Origin: Dethiosulfovibrio peptidovorans
Lineage (GTDB): Bacteria; Synergistota; Synergistia; Synergistales; Dethiosulfovibrionaceae
Length of the DNA: 53,008 nt
NCBI GenBank assembly: GCA_002748665.1
Contig: PDTB01000028.1
Location: forward strand, 1-53,008
Direction of reading: 5' to 3'
Shown here: piece after piece, positions 9,384 to 15,507 of the stretch
Layout: the number at the start of each line of letters is the position of its first letter
How positions within the stretch are numbered: position 1 is the first letter of the stretch
Notes under the pieces: generated by a model
Told to the model about the DNA's origin: nothing
What the model saw: the letters and a program-made list of their open reading frames with translations, nothing else
The model's database searches: none
Position numbers and translations under genes: made by a program

Positions 9384-10679
9384 TTATTCTTTGGGATCTC
9401 CCTCCGGGAGTTCCTTTTCCTCTATGGTCACCTTTTCCATCATAGCGCCTATGGTTTTACGGGTTTTGACGGAATGAACGATCTCGCTGAGTTTTTCTCT
9501 ATCCTTTGTAAAGGCGTTTCGGACCATCTCCGACTGAACTCCGTACATCCCCGCAAGTCGCTGGAACTCCTCCTCCATATCGTCCTTGGAAAGCTCGACA
9601 CCGAGCTCTGTGCCATAGGCATCAAGAACCACGAATTCCTTCACGTCCCGTTCAGCCTGAGCGACGATCTGTTTCTCCTCGGGGCGGTCGCCTTCCTGTT
9701 CGTCCAGCCGTTTGTTGATATTCTCGATCTGGCGCTTCACCATGGAATGAGGGAGGTCCACCTCGGAATTTTGGACGGCCTTGAAGACCATCTCATGCTC
9801 AGCGCTCTGCCGAGATTCGGCCTCCATATGCTCTCGAAGCTGCTGGCCGATTCTCTCCCGAAATGCGGAAAGATCCATCTCCCGCCCCTCGTCGCCAAAG
9901 ACAACCCCAAAAAATTCGCTGTCCAGCTCTGGAAGCACAAGTTCATTAACCTGTGAGACCGTAAAATGATACCGGGCAGTTCGACCTGCCAGTTTCGTAT
10001 CGTGATAATTCTCGTCGATCTGGACGTCAGCGTCTCGTTCATCCGATGGAGAAACCCCCACGAGTGCCTCACGGATCTCAGGACGAAGCGTCTTTTCGTT
10101 TAATTCAAAGCGATGCTCCTCCGCATCGTGAGAGACGAGAACCTCACCCTCATCGTCCAAAACAGTCGTAGCATACTGGGCGATAACCAGATCCCCCAGC
10201 TCGCTCGGCCGATCGACAGAGGTCGGCACAGCGTGTTTCTTACGAAGGTTCTCAACGGCCTCGTTCACGTGGACCTCGGTCACTGCGAGCTTCGGTTGTG
10301 TCACCGTTATGTCCGCAAGCTCCGCAAGGGTGACCTCAGGCTCGACCTCGAAGACCACCGTGATCTCGGCATCCTTGCCCTCCTCCATAACATCGACCTT
10401 AACGTCAGGATCTTCAATGAGTTTAAGGTCATAGTCGGTCGTCAGGCTCTCCAAGATATTCGGAAGCAACGCCTCCAGGGCCTCCGCCAGGATGGCATCC
10501 TTTCCGAATCTGAGATCTAAAACCTTTCGAGGTGCCTTCCCTCGGCGAAAGCCGGGGATCGAGGCGTTTCGAGAAAGTTTTTGGTATGTCTTGGTAATTT
10601 CCTTAGCGAAATCATCCACCTCGACGACTGCCTTGATGGTGATGATGTTCTTTTCCTGCGATAGCATCTCCGATCTCAC
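9384..10679 (-). CDS. tig: Trigger factor (ribosome-associated chaperone, peptidyl-prolyl isomerase)
   Basis: The protein has about 431 residues and binds near the ribosome exit tunnel to help nascent chains fold. The N-terminal ribosome-binding domain contains IPGFRRGKAPRKVL (about residues 42-55), close to the family signature GFRxGxxP. A central FKBP-like domain (about 150-240) and a helical C-terminal chaperone domain follow. The acidic, charged tail is typical. The start is ambiguous: I prefer GTG at 10679, with AAAGGGG nine bases upstream. TTG at 10688 abuts that site, and ATG at 10667 has poor spacing. It is the first gene of the tig-clpP-clpX-lon operon. Confidence 0.93.
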   Translation of the reverse strand: MRSEMLSQEKNIITIKAVVEVDDFAKEITKTYQKLSRNASIPGFRRGKAPRKVLDLRFGKDAILAEALEALLPNILESLTTDYDLKLIEDPDVKVDVMEEGKDAEITVVFEVEPEVTLAELADITVTQPKLAVTEVHVNEAVENLRKKHAVPTSVDRPSELGDLVIAQYATTVLDDEGEVLVSHDAEEHRFELNEKTLRPEIREALVGVSPSDERDADVQIDENYHDTKLAGRTARYHFTVSQVNELVLPELDSEFFGVVFGDEGREMDLSAFRERIGQQLREHMEAESRQSAEHEMVFKAVQNSEVDLPHSMVKRQIENINKRLDEQEGDRPEEKQIVAQAERDVKEFVVLDAYGTELGVELSKDDMEEEFQRLAGMYGVQSEMVRNAFTKDREKLSEIVHSVKTRKTIGAMMEKVTIEEKELPEGDPKE

Positions 10680-11005
10680 GAGAGGCAACCCCTTTCACGA
10701 CATTCCTAATTCTTTAAAATAGACCACGGTAGTATATCACAAACGAGGATCAATCACTCACAGATCTCCACGAAACGTCGAAGATCCCGGTCGAATTGGT
10801 ACACAGTTGTGTCATACAGGTGAAAAAGCGAGTCAAATCACCTCGTCCAGGGGGGTAAAGGTATCCTGCATCATTCTATCACCTCGACAGGGCTGAAGTC
10901 TGAGGATACACAGACGCAGCACCTGAGAACGTCACGGACGCACTTCGAAACAAGCTTATCACACAACAAAAGAGGGGAAACACTAAGAAGGGAAATAGAA
11001 AGAGA
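10680..11005. other. Intergenic region between tRNA-Leu and tig, with a possible broken micro-ORF
   Basis: About 325 bases without an established gene. On the minus strand, GAGGTG at good distance precedes ATGATG at about 10872, opening a 13-codon frame (MMQDTFTPLDEVI) that stops at about 10832. One base further, another frame continues for 27 codons (FDSLF...RRFVEICE) to a stop near 10757. Together they read like a protein of about 40 residues with a single-base frameshift. I do not recognise it. The rest holds the tig promoter candidate and short inverted repeats (AGGTGA/TCACCT). No clear terminator follows tRNA-Leu. Confidence 0.3.
10731..10739 (-). promoter_or_regulatory. Candidate extended -10 promoter for tig operon
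   Basis: On the minus strand TGATATACT gives an extended -10 (TGn + TATACT), five of six matches to the sigma-70 consensus, about 50 bases upstream of the tig start. No good -35 is present at 17 bases. The same TGATATA arrangement occurs in the rpmH promoter of this window, which supports the call slightly. Confidence 0.4.
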
Positions 11006-11090
11006 TGGTGCGAGAGAGGGGATTTGAACCCCTACGCACGAATGCACTGGATCCTAAATCCAGCGTGTCTACCAGTTCCACCACTCTCGC
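11006..11090 (-). tRNA. tRNA-Leu (anticodon TAG)
   Basis: The acceptor stem GCGAGAG pairs with CTCTCGC, and the sequence ends in encoded CCA. The anticodon loop reads ATTTAGGAT, giving anticodon TAG (reads CUA). The long variable arm expected for leucine tRNA and the T-loop GGTTCAAATCC are present. It is the last gene of the eight-tRNA operon. Confidence 0.93.
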
Positions 11091-11110
11091 ATCGTTCACG
11101 ACAAAAAGAA

Positions 11111-11186
11111 TGGTGGACCGCACAGGAATCGAACCTGTAACCCCCTGATTAAGAGTCAGGTGCTCTGCCAGTTGAGCTAGCGGTCC
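11111..11186 (-). tRNA. tRNA-Lys (anticodon CTT), copy 1
   Basis: The 76-base tRNA has acceptor stem GCGGTCC/GGACCGC, encoded CCA, and anticodon stem-loop CTGACTCTTAATCAG, giving anticodon CTT. Its body appears identical to the next tRNA-Lys, apart from the fourth acceptor base pair (G-C here). Confidence 0.95.
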
Positions 11187-11219
11187 ACATCCAAAACGAT
11201 TGGGATGGCGTCATATACA

Positions 11220-11295
11220 TGGTGGATCGCACAGGAATCGAACCTGTAACCCCCTGATTAAGAGTCAGGTGCTCTGCCAGTTGAGCTAGCGATCC
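11220..11295 (-). tRNA. tRNA-Lys (anticodon CTT), copy 2
   Basis: Same anticodon arm, D arm and T arm as the neighbouring tRNA-Lys. The acceptor stem is GCGATCC/GGATCGC: the fourth pair is A-T instead of G-C, a compensatory change that keeps the stem intact. CCA is encoded. Confidence 0.95.
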
Positions 11296-11306
11296 ACAAT
11301 AAAAAA

Positions 11307-11384
11307 TGGGGTGAGTGAGGGGATTCGAACCCCCGACCTCTGGAACCACAATCCAGCGTTCTAACCAACTGAACTACACTCACC
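11307..11384 (-). tRNA. tRNA-His (anticodon GTG)
   Basis: The anticodon loop gives GTG. The extra 5' base G-1 (at 11384) faces a C discriminator at 11310, which is the identity pair of histidine tRNA. Acceptor stem GTGAGTG/CACTCAC, CCA encoded. Confidence 0.95.
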
Positions 11385-11396
11385 GTCATATCTGTT

Positions 11397-11473
11397 TGGC
11401 GCGCCGGGCAGGACTCGAACCCGCGGCCCACGGCTTAGAAGGCCGTTGCTCTATCCAGCTGAGCTACCGGCGC
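11397..11473 (-). tRNA. tRNA-Arg (anticodon TCT)
   Basis: Acceptor stem GCGCCGG/CCGGCGC with encoded CCA and G discriminator. The anticodon stem-loop CGGCCTTCTAAGCCG gives TCT, which reads AGA/AGG. The T-loop GGTTCGAGTCC is canonical. Confidence 0.95.
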
Positions 11474-11481
11474 AAGAAAAA

Positions 11482-11557
11482 TGGAGCGGAAAACGGGACT
11501 CGAACCCGCAACCCCCAGCTTGGAAGGCTAGTGCTCTACCAATTGAGCTATTTCCGC
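11482..11557 (-). tRNA. tRNA-Gly (anticodon TCC)
   Basis: Acceptor stem GCGGAAA/TTTCCGC with encoded CCA. The anticodon stem-loop AGCCTTCCAAGCT gives TCC, which reads GGA/GGG. T-loop GGTTCGAGTCC. Confidence 0.95.
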
Positions 11558-11575
11558 TTATCCACGGGTTTGACA

Positions 11576-11653
11576 TGGTCGGGGCGAAAGGATTCGAACC
11601 TTCGACCCCCTGCTCCCAAAGCAGGTGCGCTAACCAGACTGCGCCACGCCCCG
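11576..11653 (-). tRNA. tRNA-Pro (anticodon TGG)
   Basis: Acceptor stem CGGGGCG/CGCCCCG with encoded CCA. The anticodon stem-loop CTGCTTTGGGAGCAG gives TGG, which reads CCN codons. T-loop GGTTCGAATCC. Confidence 0.95.
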
Positions 11654-11667
11654 ATCGAAAGTCGAAA

Positions 11668-11742
11668 TGGTGGAGCTGGGGGGACTCGAACCCCCGACCT
11701 ATTCCTTGCGAAGGAATCGCGCTCCCTCTGCGCCACAGCCCC
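11668..11742 (-). tRNA. tRNA-Ala (anticodon CGC)
   Basis: Acceptor stem GGGGCTG pairs with CAGCTCC and contains the G3-U70 wobble that marks alanine tRNA. The anticodon loop TTCGCAA gives CGC, which reads GCG. CCA is encoded. It is the first gene of the tRNA operon, about 15 bases downstream of the predicted transcription start. Confidence 0.94.
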
Positions 11743-11763
11743 CAGTCCTTCAGGACGGCGTCA

Positions 11764-11792
11764 ATTGTACTGACACGTCTTACTCTTGTCAA
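11764..11792 (-). promoter_or_regulatory. Sigma-70-type promoter of the tRNA operon
   Basis: The minus strand carries TTGACA (11792-11787, perfect -35), a 17-base spacer and TACAAT (11769-11764, five of six for -10). Transcription would start near 11757, just before tRNA-Ala, as expected for a strong stable-RNA promoter. Confidence 0.85.
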
Positions 11793-11924
11793 GCCAAATA
11801 TCGCTGCTTATGGCAAAACACCGTTCTTATACTGGCTCCAATAGGTGCGACTATTTCGTAGCGAACGGACGACTTCTCCCCCTTATCCTGAAAGCAGAAA
11901 GTCGCTTTTCGAGAACGGACTTTT

Positions 11925-11994
11925 GGGCGAGACAGGACTCTGATGGAACGAGCTGAGGCTGGGAGACTCGGATGTGGGTTTTTTAGAGGTGCCC
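11925..11994. repeat. Dispersed intergenic repeat, copy A
   Basis: About 70 bases from GGGCGAGACAGGA to AGAGGTGCCC, closely matching copy B at 30160-30229; I count roughly 85-90 percent identity by eye. It starts two bases beyond the mutS2 stop. Inside it, AGACTC and GGGTTT can pair around the loop GGATGT. In copy B the arms are AGACCC and GGGTCT, so pairing is kept although bases differ. No coding potential is seen. Confidence 0.75.
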
Positions 11995-11996
11995 TA

Positions 11997-14345
11997 TTAC
12001 CGAAACGACACGATGGTGACTCCGTATCCCCCTTCGCCGTTCTCACCCAGACGAAACGAGGAAACGTACTGAAGGCAGGAACAGAGTTTGTGGACCTTAC
12101 GCCGAAGGATCCCCTCACCCCGGCCGTGGATAACCGTGACCTCCCCATACCCCGCACGGACAGCCCTGTCCAGATAGTCCGCCACCAGGGGCATCGCCTC
12201 GTCCACGGTCATTCCGCGAACCATGATGGAACTCGGCACCCCTACAGGACGTGCCACAGCTATGGACGGACCGCTCACCTCCTGTCGAGGCCTCTTATCG
12301 CTGAGGGTCAGCTTGTTCAGTGGAACCTCCACACGAAGACCTCCAACGAGGACCTGAGCCTTTTTCTCCTCCAGGGCGAGGATTTCACCGGCTGACGAAG
12401 CACCGGAGACCTGAACCACGTCGCCGACCTGGAAACCTCTGGGACGATCGTCCCTCACCTCCTGAGCCTCCATGGTCGCCTGGCGAACCCGAGACCGCTC
12501 CTTGGTTCGGGCGATCTTTTTCTTGTGCTGATCCAATGCTCGATGAGCGGCAGACTGAGCGGCCGTTTCCAGTCCCCGGAGCATCTCCTTGGCCTGGCGT
12601 TCGGCCTGTTCCAAAATTCGCTCGGCCTCTTGATCTGCCTTCATCATGGTCCGTCTCTTGATCTTCTCCAAACGTCGTCGCTGCTCCTTCAGGGACACTT
12701 TAAGACGCTCTATCTCGACCCGTTCGGCTCGTAGCGCCGTCTCCTGGGCCTCCAGGGCAGCGTTTTTTCTCTGCAGTTCGCCGATCATGGCCTCCACGGA
12801 TGCCTCGCCGCTTTGAAGGGCCTTTTGGGCCTCCAGCGCGACTTCCTTCTGTATACCCAACCGTTGAGCGATTGCCAGAGCGTTGCTCTGCCCCGGAACA
12901 CCCATCACCAGACGGTACGTGGGAAGGAGTTTCTCGACGTCGAAGTCCATGCTGGCCGTCTCGACCCCCTGGGTCGTCGTGGCGAATTTTTTGATGGGGT
13001 TATGGTGCGTCGTGGCGAGGACCAGAGGCCCCCGACGAAGCAAGACCTTCAGAAGAGCCACACCCAAAGCAGCTCCTTCCTGGGGATCGGTTCCGGCTCC
13101 CAGTTCGTCCAGGAGGATCAGAGAGCGGTCATCGCAGCTATTCAGGATCTGGATAACGTTTGTCAGGTGAGCGCTGAAGGTCGATAAGCTCTGTTCTATG
13201 CTTTGTTCGTCGCCGATGTCGGCGTACAGCCCTGAGATATCCCCAAGCTGAGAGCCCTCGATTCCCGGCACGGGAAAACCACACCACGCCAAAACAACAG
13301 CTACCCCCACCGTCTTGAGAGCGACCGTCTTGCCTCCCGTGTTCGGACCGGTAACCACCAGAACCCGAAACGACCCACCACAGTGTACGTCGATGGGGAC
13401 CACCGATGAACCCAAAAGGGGATGACGCAGGCCGAAAAAACGGAACGAAGATCCAGACGTCATCTCCGGGAAAATCCACCGTTCCCGGTCCATAAGCTCC
13501 GAGACGGAATAGCACATATCCACGGTTCCCACGACTTCCTGAGCGTCGAGGACAGCACCTTTTCTGGAGACAAAACGGGCCGTGAGCTCCCGAAAGATCC
13601 GCCGTTCCTCATCCCGTTCGTCCTGGCGAAGGGCAACGACCTTATTGTTCAGGGGAATGATGGCGTTGGGCTCCATATAGACGGAGTTCCCCGACGATGA
13701 GCGATCTACAAGAATGCCTGGAAATCGCCCCACGAACTCCTGTCGGACGAGGACCACCGATCGACCGTTTCGAATCGAGAGGACACGTTCCTGGAGCATG
13801 TGAACCGCACCGCTGTGTAACAGAGAGTTGACCTCCCGTCGAACCCGTCGGCGAACGTCGTTCAGTTTTTCCCTGATCTCCCGCAGCTTAGGGGACGCGC
13901 CGTCATAGAGGACGCCATTCTCATCCAATACCGACAGGGCCTCCAGATCGTCGGAGAAATCCCGCACCTTTCGGCTGAGGGGCAGGAGAAAAGGGAAGTC
14001 ATCTTGAACCGATTCGACGGCCTCACGAATCCGCCCTCCCAGGCTCAGTACAGTTCGAAAACGCAGGAGCTCCTCTCCGGAGAGGAGCCCCGTCTCCTGA
14101 GCATCGTCCAGAAGACCGTTCAGCGGGGCAACGTCCGACATCCAGGGCAACGAACCGTATATAGAAAGATAGCGGCGGTATTCCTCAAAAAGAGCCTGCC
14201 GCCGAAGCACCTGCTCTCGATCAGAACAGGGGCTTTGGCGGCGGAGTACGACATCTCCCAGGCTGCTTCTGACACCCGAGGCCAGAAAACGGTTCAGAAT
14301 GGTCTCAATCTCCAGGAGAGACAAGACCGATTTCGATATTCTCAT
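11997..14345 (-). CDS. mutS2: Endonuclease MutS2 (MutS-family ATPase with Smr domain)
   Basis: The protein has 782 residues. The family suppresses homologous recombination and, in Firmicutes, acts at collided ribosomes. The core ATPase has Walker A TGPNTGGKTVALK at about residue 333 and the segment LLDELGAGTDPQEGAAL. A long charged coiled coil spans about 510-620. The C-terminal Smr nuclease domain (about 700-782) contains GMTVDEAM and the HGRGEGILR motif. It lacks the mismatch-recognition N-terminal domain of MutS1, as expected. It follows cvpA by six bases, in the conserved pheT-zapA-cvpA-mutS2 order. Confidence 0.95.
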   Translation of the reverse strand: MRISKSVLSLLEIETILNRFLASGVRSSLGDVVLRRQSPCSDREQVLRRQALFEEYRRYLSIYGSLPWMSDVAPLNGLLDDAQETGLLSGEELLRFRTVLSLGGRIREAVESVQDDFPFLLPLSRKVRDFSDDLEALSVLDENGVLYDGASPKLREIREKLNDVRRRVRREVNSLLHSGAVHMLQERVLSIRNGRSVVLVRQEFVGRFPGILVDRSSSGNSVYMEPNAIIPLNNKVVALRQDERDEERRIFRELTARFVSRKGAVLDAQEVVGTVDMCYSVSELMDRERWIFPEMTSGSSFRFFGLRHPLLGSSVVPIDVHCGGSFRVLVVTGPNTGGKTVALKTVGVAVVLAWCGFPVPGIEGSQLGDISGLYADIGDEQSIEQSLSTFSAHLTNVIQILNSCDDRSLILLDELGAGTDPQEGAALGVALLKVLLRRGPLVLATTHHNPIKKFATTTQGVETASMDFDVEKLLPTYRLVMGVPGQSNALAIAQRLGIQKEVALEAQKALQSGEASVEAMIGELQRKNAALEAQETALRAERVEIERLKVSLKEQRRRLEKIKRRTMMKADQEAERILEQAERQAKEMLRGLETAAQSAAHRALDQHKKKIARTKERSRVRQATMEAQEVRDDRPRGFQVGDVVQVSGASSAGEILALEEKKAQVLVGGLRVEVPLNKLTLSDKRPRQEVSGPSIAVARPVGVPSSIMVRGMTVDEAMPLVADYLDRAVRAGYGEVTVIHGRGEGILRRKVHKLCSCLQYVSSFRLGENGEGGYGVTIVSFR

Positions 14346-14351
14346 GGCTTA

Positions 14352-14900
14352 CTACGCCCTTTGAGCATCATCGCTCCTGCTCTGGACATTCTCCTCAACT
14401 TCTGAGGGGAGAAGTCCGCTTCGAACGGCGTATGGAGCGACATAGGGCCATACCAGGCGAGCCAACTCCATGGAGCGGCTATCCTTCAAAATTTCCCGAG
14501 GAAGCAGAGGTCCAGCCATGGAGATCAGGACGAAAGCCACCAGCAAAAGAGCCGTCGATTTAACGATTCCAGCAAAGATCCCCAAAAGTCGATCCAGAAA
14601 AGTCAGGGACGTCAAGCTCAAAAAGGCCCGACAGAGCTTGGTCAACAGCGCTCCGATCAGGATGGTCACCACGAAGGCGACGACCATCGCGATGCCCTTG
14701 GCGACGGTGAGAGAGAGACTCTCAAAAGCGTTCACGATCATGAGCCCTCCCGGGGTCGCCAAACGAAAGGCCAGGATCACCCCTCCCACGGTAGCAGCAA
14801 GGGAAACGACCTCCCCCACAAGCCCTCGAAGAAGACCACGAACAGCGAAGACGGCCGTGACGAACAAAAAGACCAGATCGACAGCCCAGGCCAGGCTCAC
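14352..14900 (-). CDS. cvpA: CvpA family membrane protein
   Basis: A 182-residue integral membrane protein of the CvpA/colicin V production family, linked in other bacteria to envelope homeostasis; its biochemical role is unknown. Four hydrophobic segments are visible at about residues 5-22, 28-48, 65-87 and 100-128, with the family's GLLRGLVGE motif near 22-30. The start is GTG at 14900, overlapping the previous stop as GTGA, with GGAGG seven bases upstream. The last 40 residues are polar and probably cytoplasmic. Confidence 0.85.
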   Translation of the reverse strand: MSLAWAVDLVFLFVTAVFAVRGLLRGLVGEVVSLAATVGGVILAFRLATPGGLMIVNAFESLSLTVAKGIAMVVAFVVTILIGALLTKLCRAFLSLTSLTFLDRLLGIFAGIVKSTALLLVAFVLISMAGPLLPREILKDSRSMELARLVWPYVAPYAVRSGLLPSEVEENVQSRSDDAQRA

Positions 14901-15160
14901 TCTTTTTCCTCCTCGCCGTACTCTTCTATCAACGACTCCAGCCTCTGACAGTGGCCATCAAACGAAAAAACCAGGTTCAAACACGCCAGGAGAAGCCTCC
15001 TGTCAGGAGATGCTTTGGGGTCGGTCTCGGCCAAAGCCCCCTCGACGATAGAGTGTATTCGCTCCCAGGTCGCCAGATCCAAATCGGTCCCGACGTCGTA
15101 CCGATGGGGCCCGACGACCACAGTTCCATGATTTTTTTCTTGGGCCAATCGGACCACCAC
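14897..15160 (-). CDS. zapA: ZapA-like cell division protein
   Basis: A small 87-residue protein. The N-terminal part (VVVGPHRYDV) and the later ALLACLNLVFS-like helix with an acidic coiled-coil tail resemble ZapA, which bundles FtsZ at the division site. The position between pheT and cvpA-mutS2 is the usual place of zapA in many Firmicutes and related bacteria, and is a large part of the argument. Start is uncertain: GTG at 15160, GTG at 15157, or TTG at 15148, which has AAGGTGG at suitable distance. Confidence 0.65.
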   Translation of the reverse strand: MVVRLAQEKNHGTVVVGPHRYDVGTDLDLATWERIHSIVEGALAETDPKASPDRRLLLACLNLVFSFDGHCQRLESLIEEYGEEEKE

Positions 15161-15165
15161 CTTCC

Positions 15166-15459
15166 CTACGATCTATTCTCTGAGGGGGTCTGAGGCATAA
15201 GGTTCTTGAGCTTCCCGTACATACTCGAGAGCTGCCCCTCCAGTTGATTTTTTTCCTTTTGAAGGCCCATCTTCTCCCTCTCAAGCTGCTCGATTCGCCT
15301 CTGGTATTCCTTCTCCTGACGGATTCGATCCACCTCTTTCTCTCTGAGCTGAGCCTTGGTCTGTTCGAGCTCGCCTGCCAGTCGATCCCGGGAATCCTTC
15401 AGTCCTTTCATCCGCTCTCCAAGTCCGTCGATCAGTTGGTCCATGTGCTCTAGATTCAC
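15166..15459 (-). CDS. Small coiled-coil protein of unknown function (possibly ZapB-like)
   Basis: I do not recognise a named family. About 97 residues, highly charged (rich in Glu, Lys, Arg, Gln), with heptad-like hydrophobic spacing from about residue 5 to 85 and no membrane segment or signal peptide. I start it at GTG 15459 because GGAGGG lies seven bases upstream; a longer frame to 15507 would run up to the pheT stop without its own ribosome binding site. It sits between pheT and the zapA-like gene, five bases before the latter. That position invites the idea of a division-related coiled coil similar in design to ZapB, but this is only inference. Confidence 0.7.
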   Translation of the reverse strand: MNLEHMDQLIDGLGERMKGLKDSRDRLAGELEQTKAQLREKEVDRIRQEKEYQRRIEQLEREKMGLQKEKNQLEGQLSSMYGKLKNLMPQTPSENRS

Positions 15460-15507
15460 TTCGATCCCTCCAGCTTTGCGGACATGCCCGCAGTGTATCT
15501 CCGCCAC

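Larger units (their letters stand above)
11743..11996. other. Intergenic region between mutS2 and the tRNA operon
   Basis: It holds the tRNA promoter (11764-11792) and repeat copy A (11925-11994). Between them, at about 11840-11920, minus-strand sequence can fold into a stem pairing CGACTTTCT with AGAAGTCG (one bulge), and two similar GTCCGTTC-type words occur about 50 bases apart. No open frame of interest is present and no intrinsic terminator for mutS2 is apparent. Confidence 0.5.

Noticed and set aside
11006-11742. Repeats in the tRNA cluster as a CRISPR array
   Set aside because: The repeated words are T-arms and the duplicated tRNA-Lys; each unit folds as a tRNA and there is no uniform repeat-spacer pattern.
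11006-11742. Prophage or island attachment site in the tRNA genes
   Set aside because: No integrase, no displaced tRNA 3' fragment and no foreign genes next to the cluster.
11315-11844. Plus-strand frames of 130-150 codons across the tRNA cluster
   Set aside because: They are read through tRNA T-arms (repeated GFEPPTS-like peptides), a known false-positive pattern.
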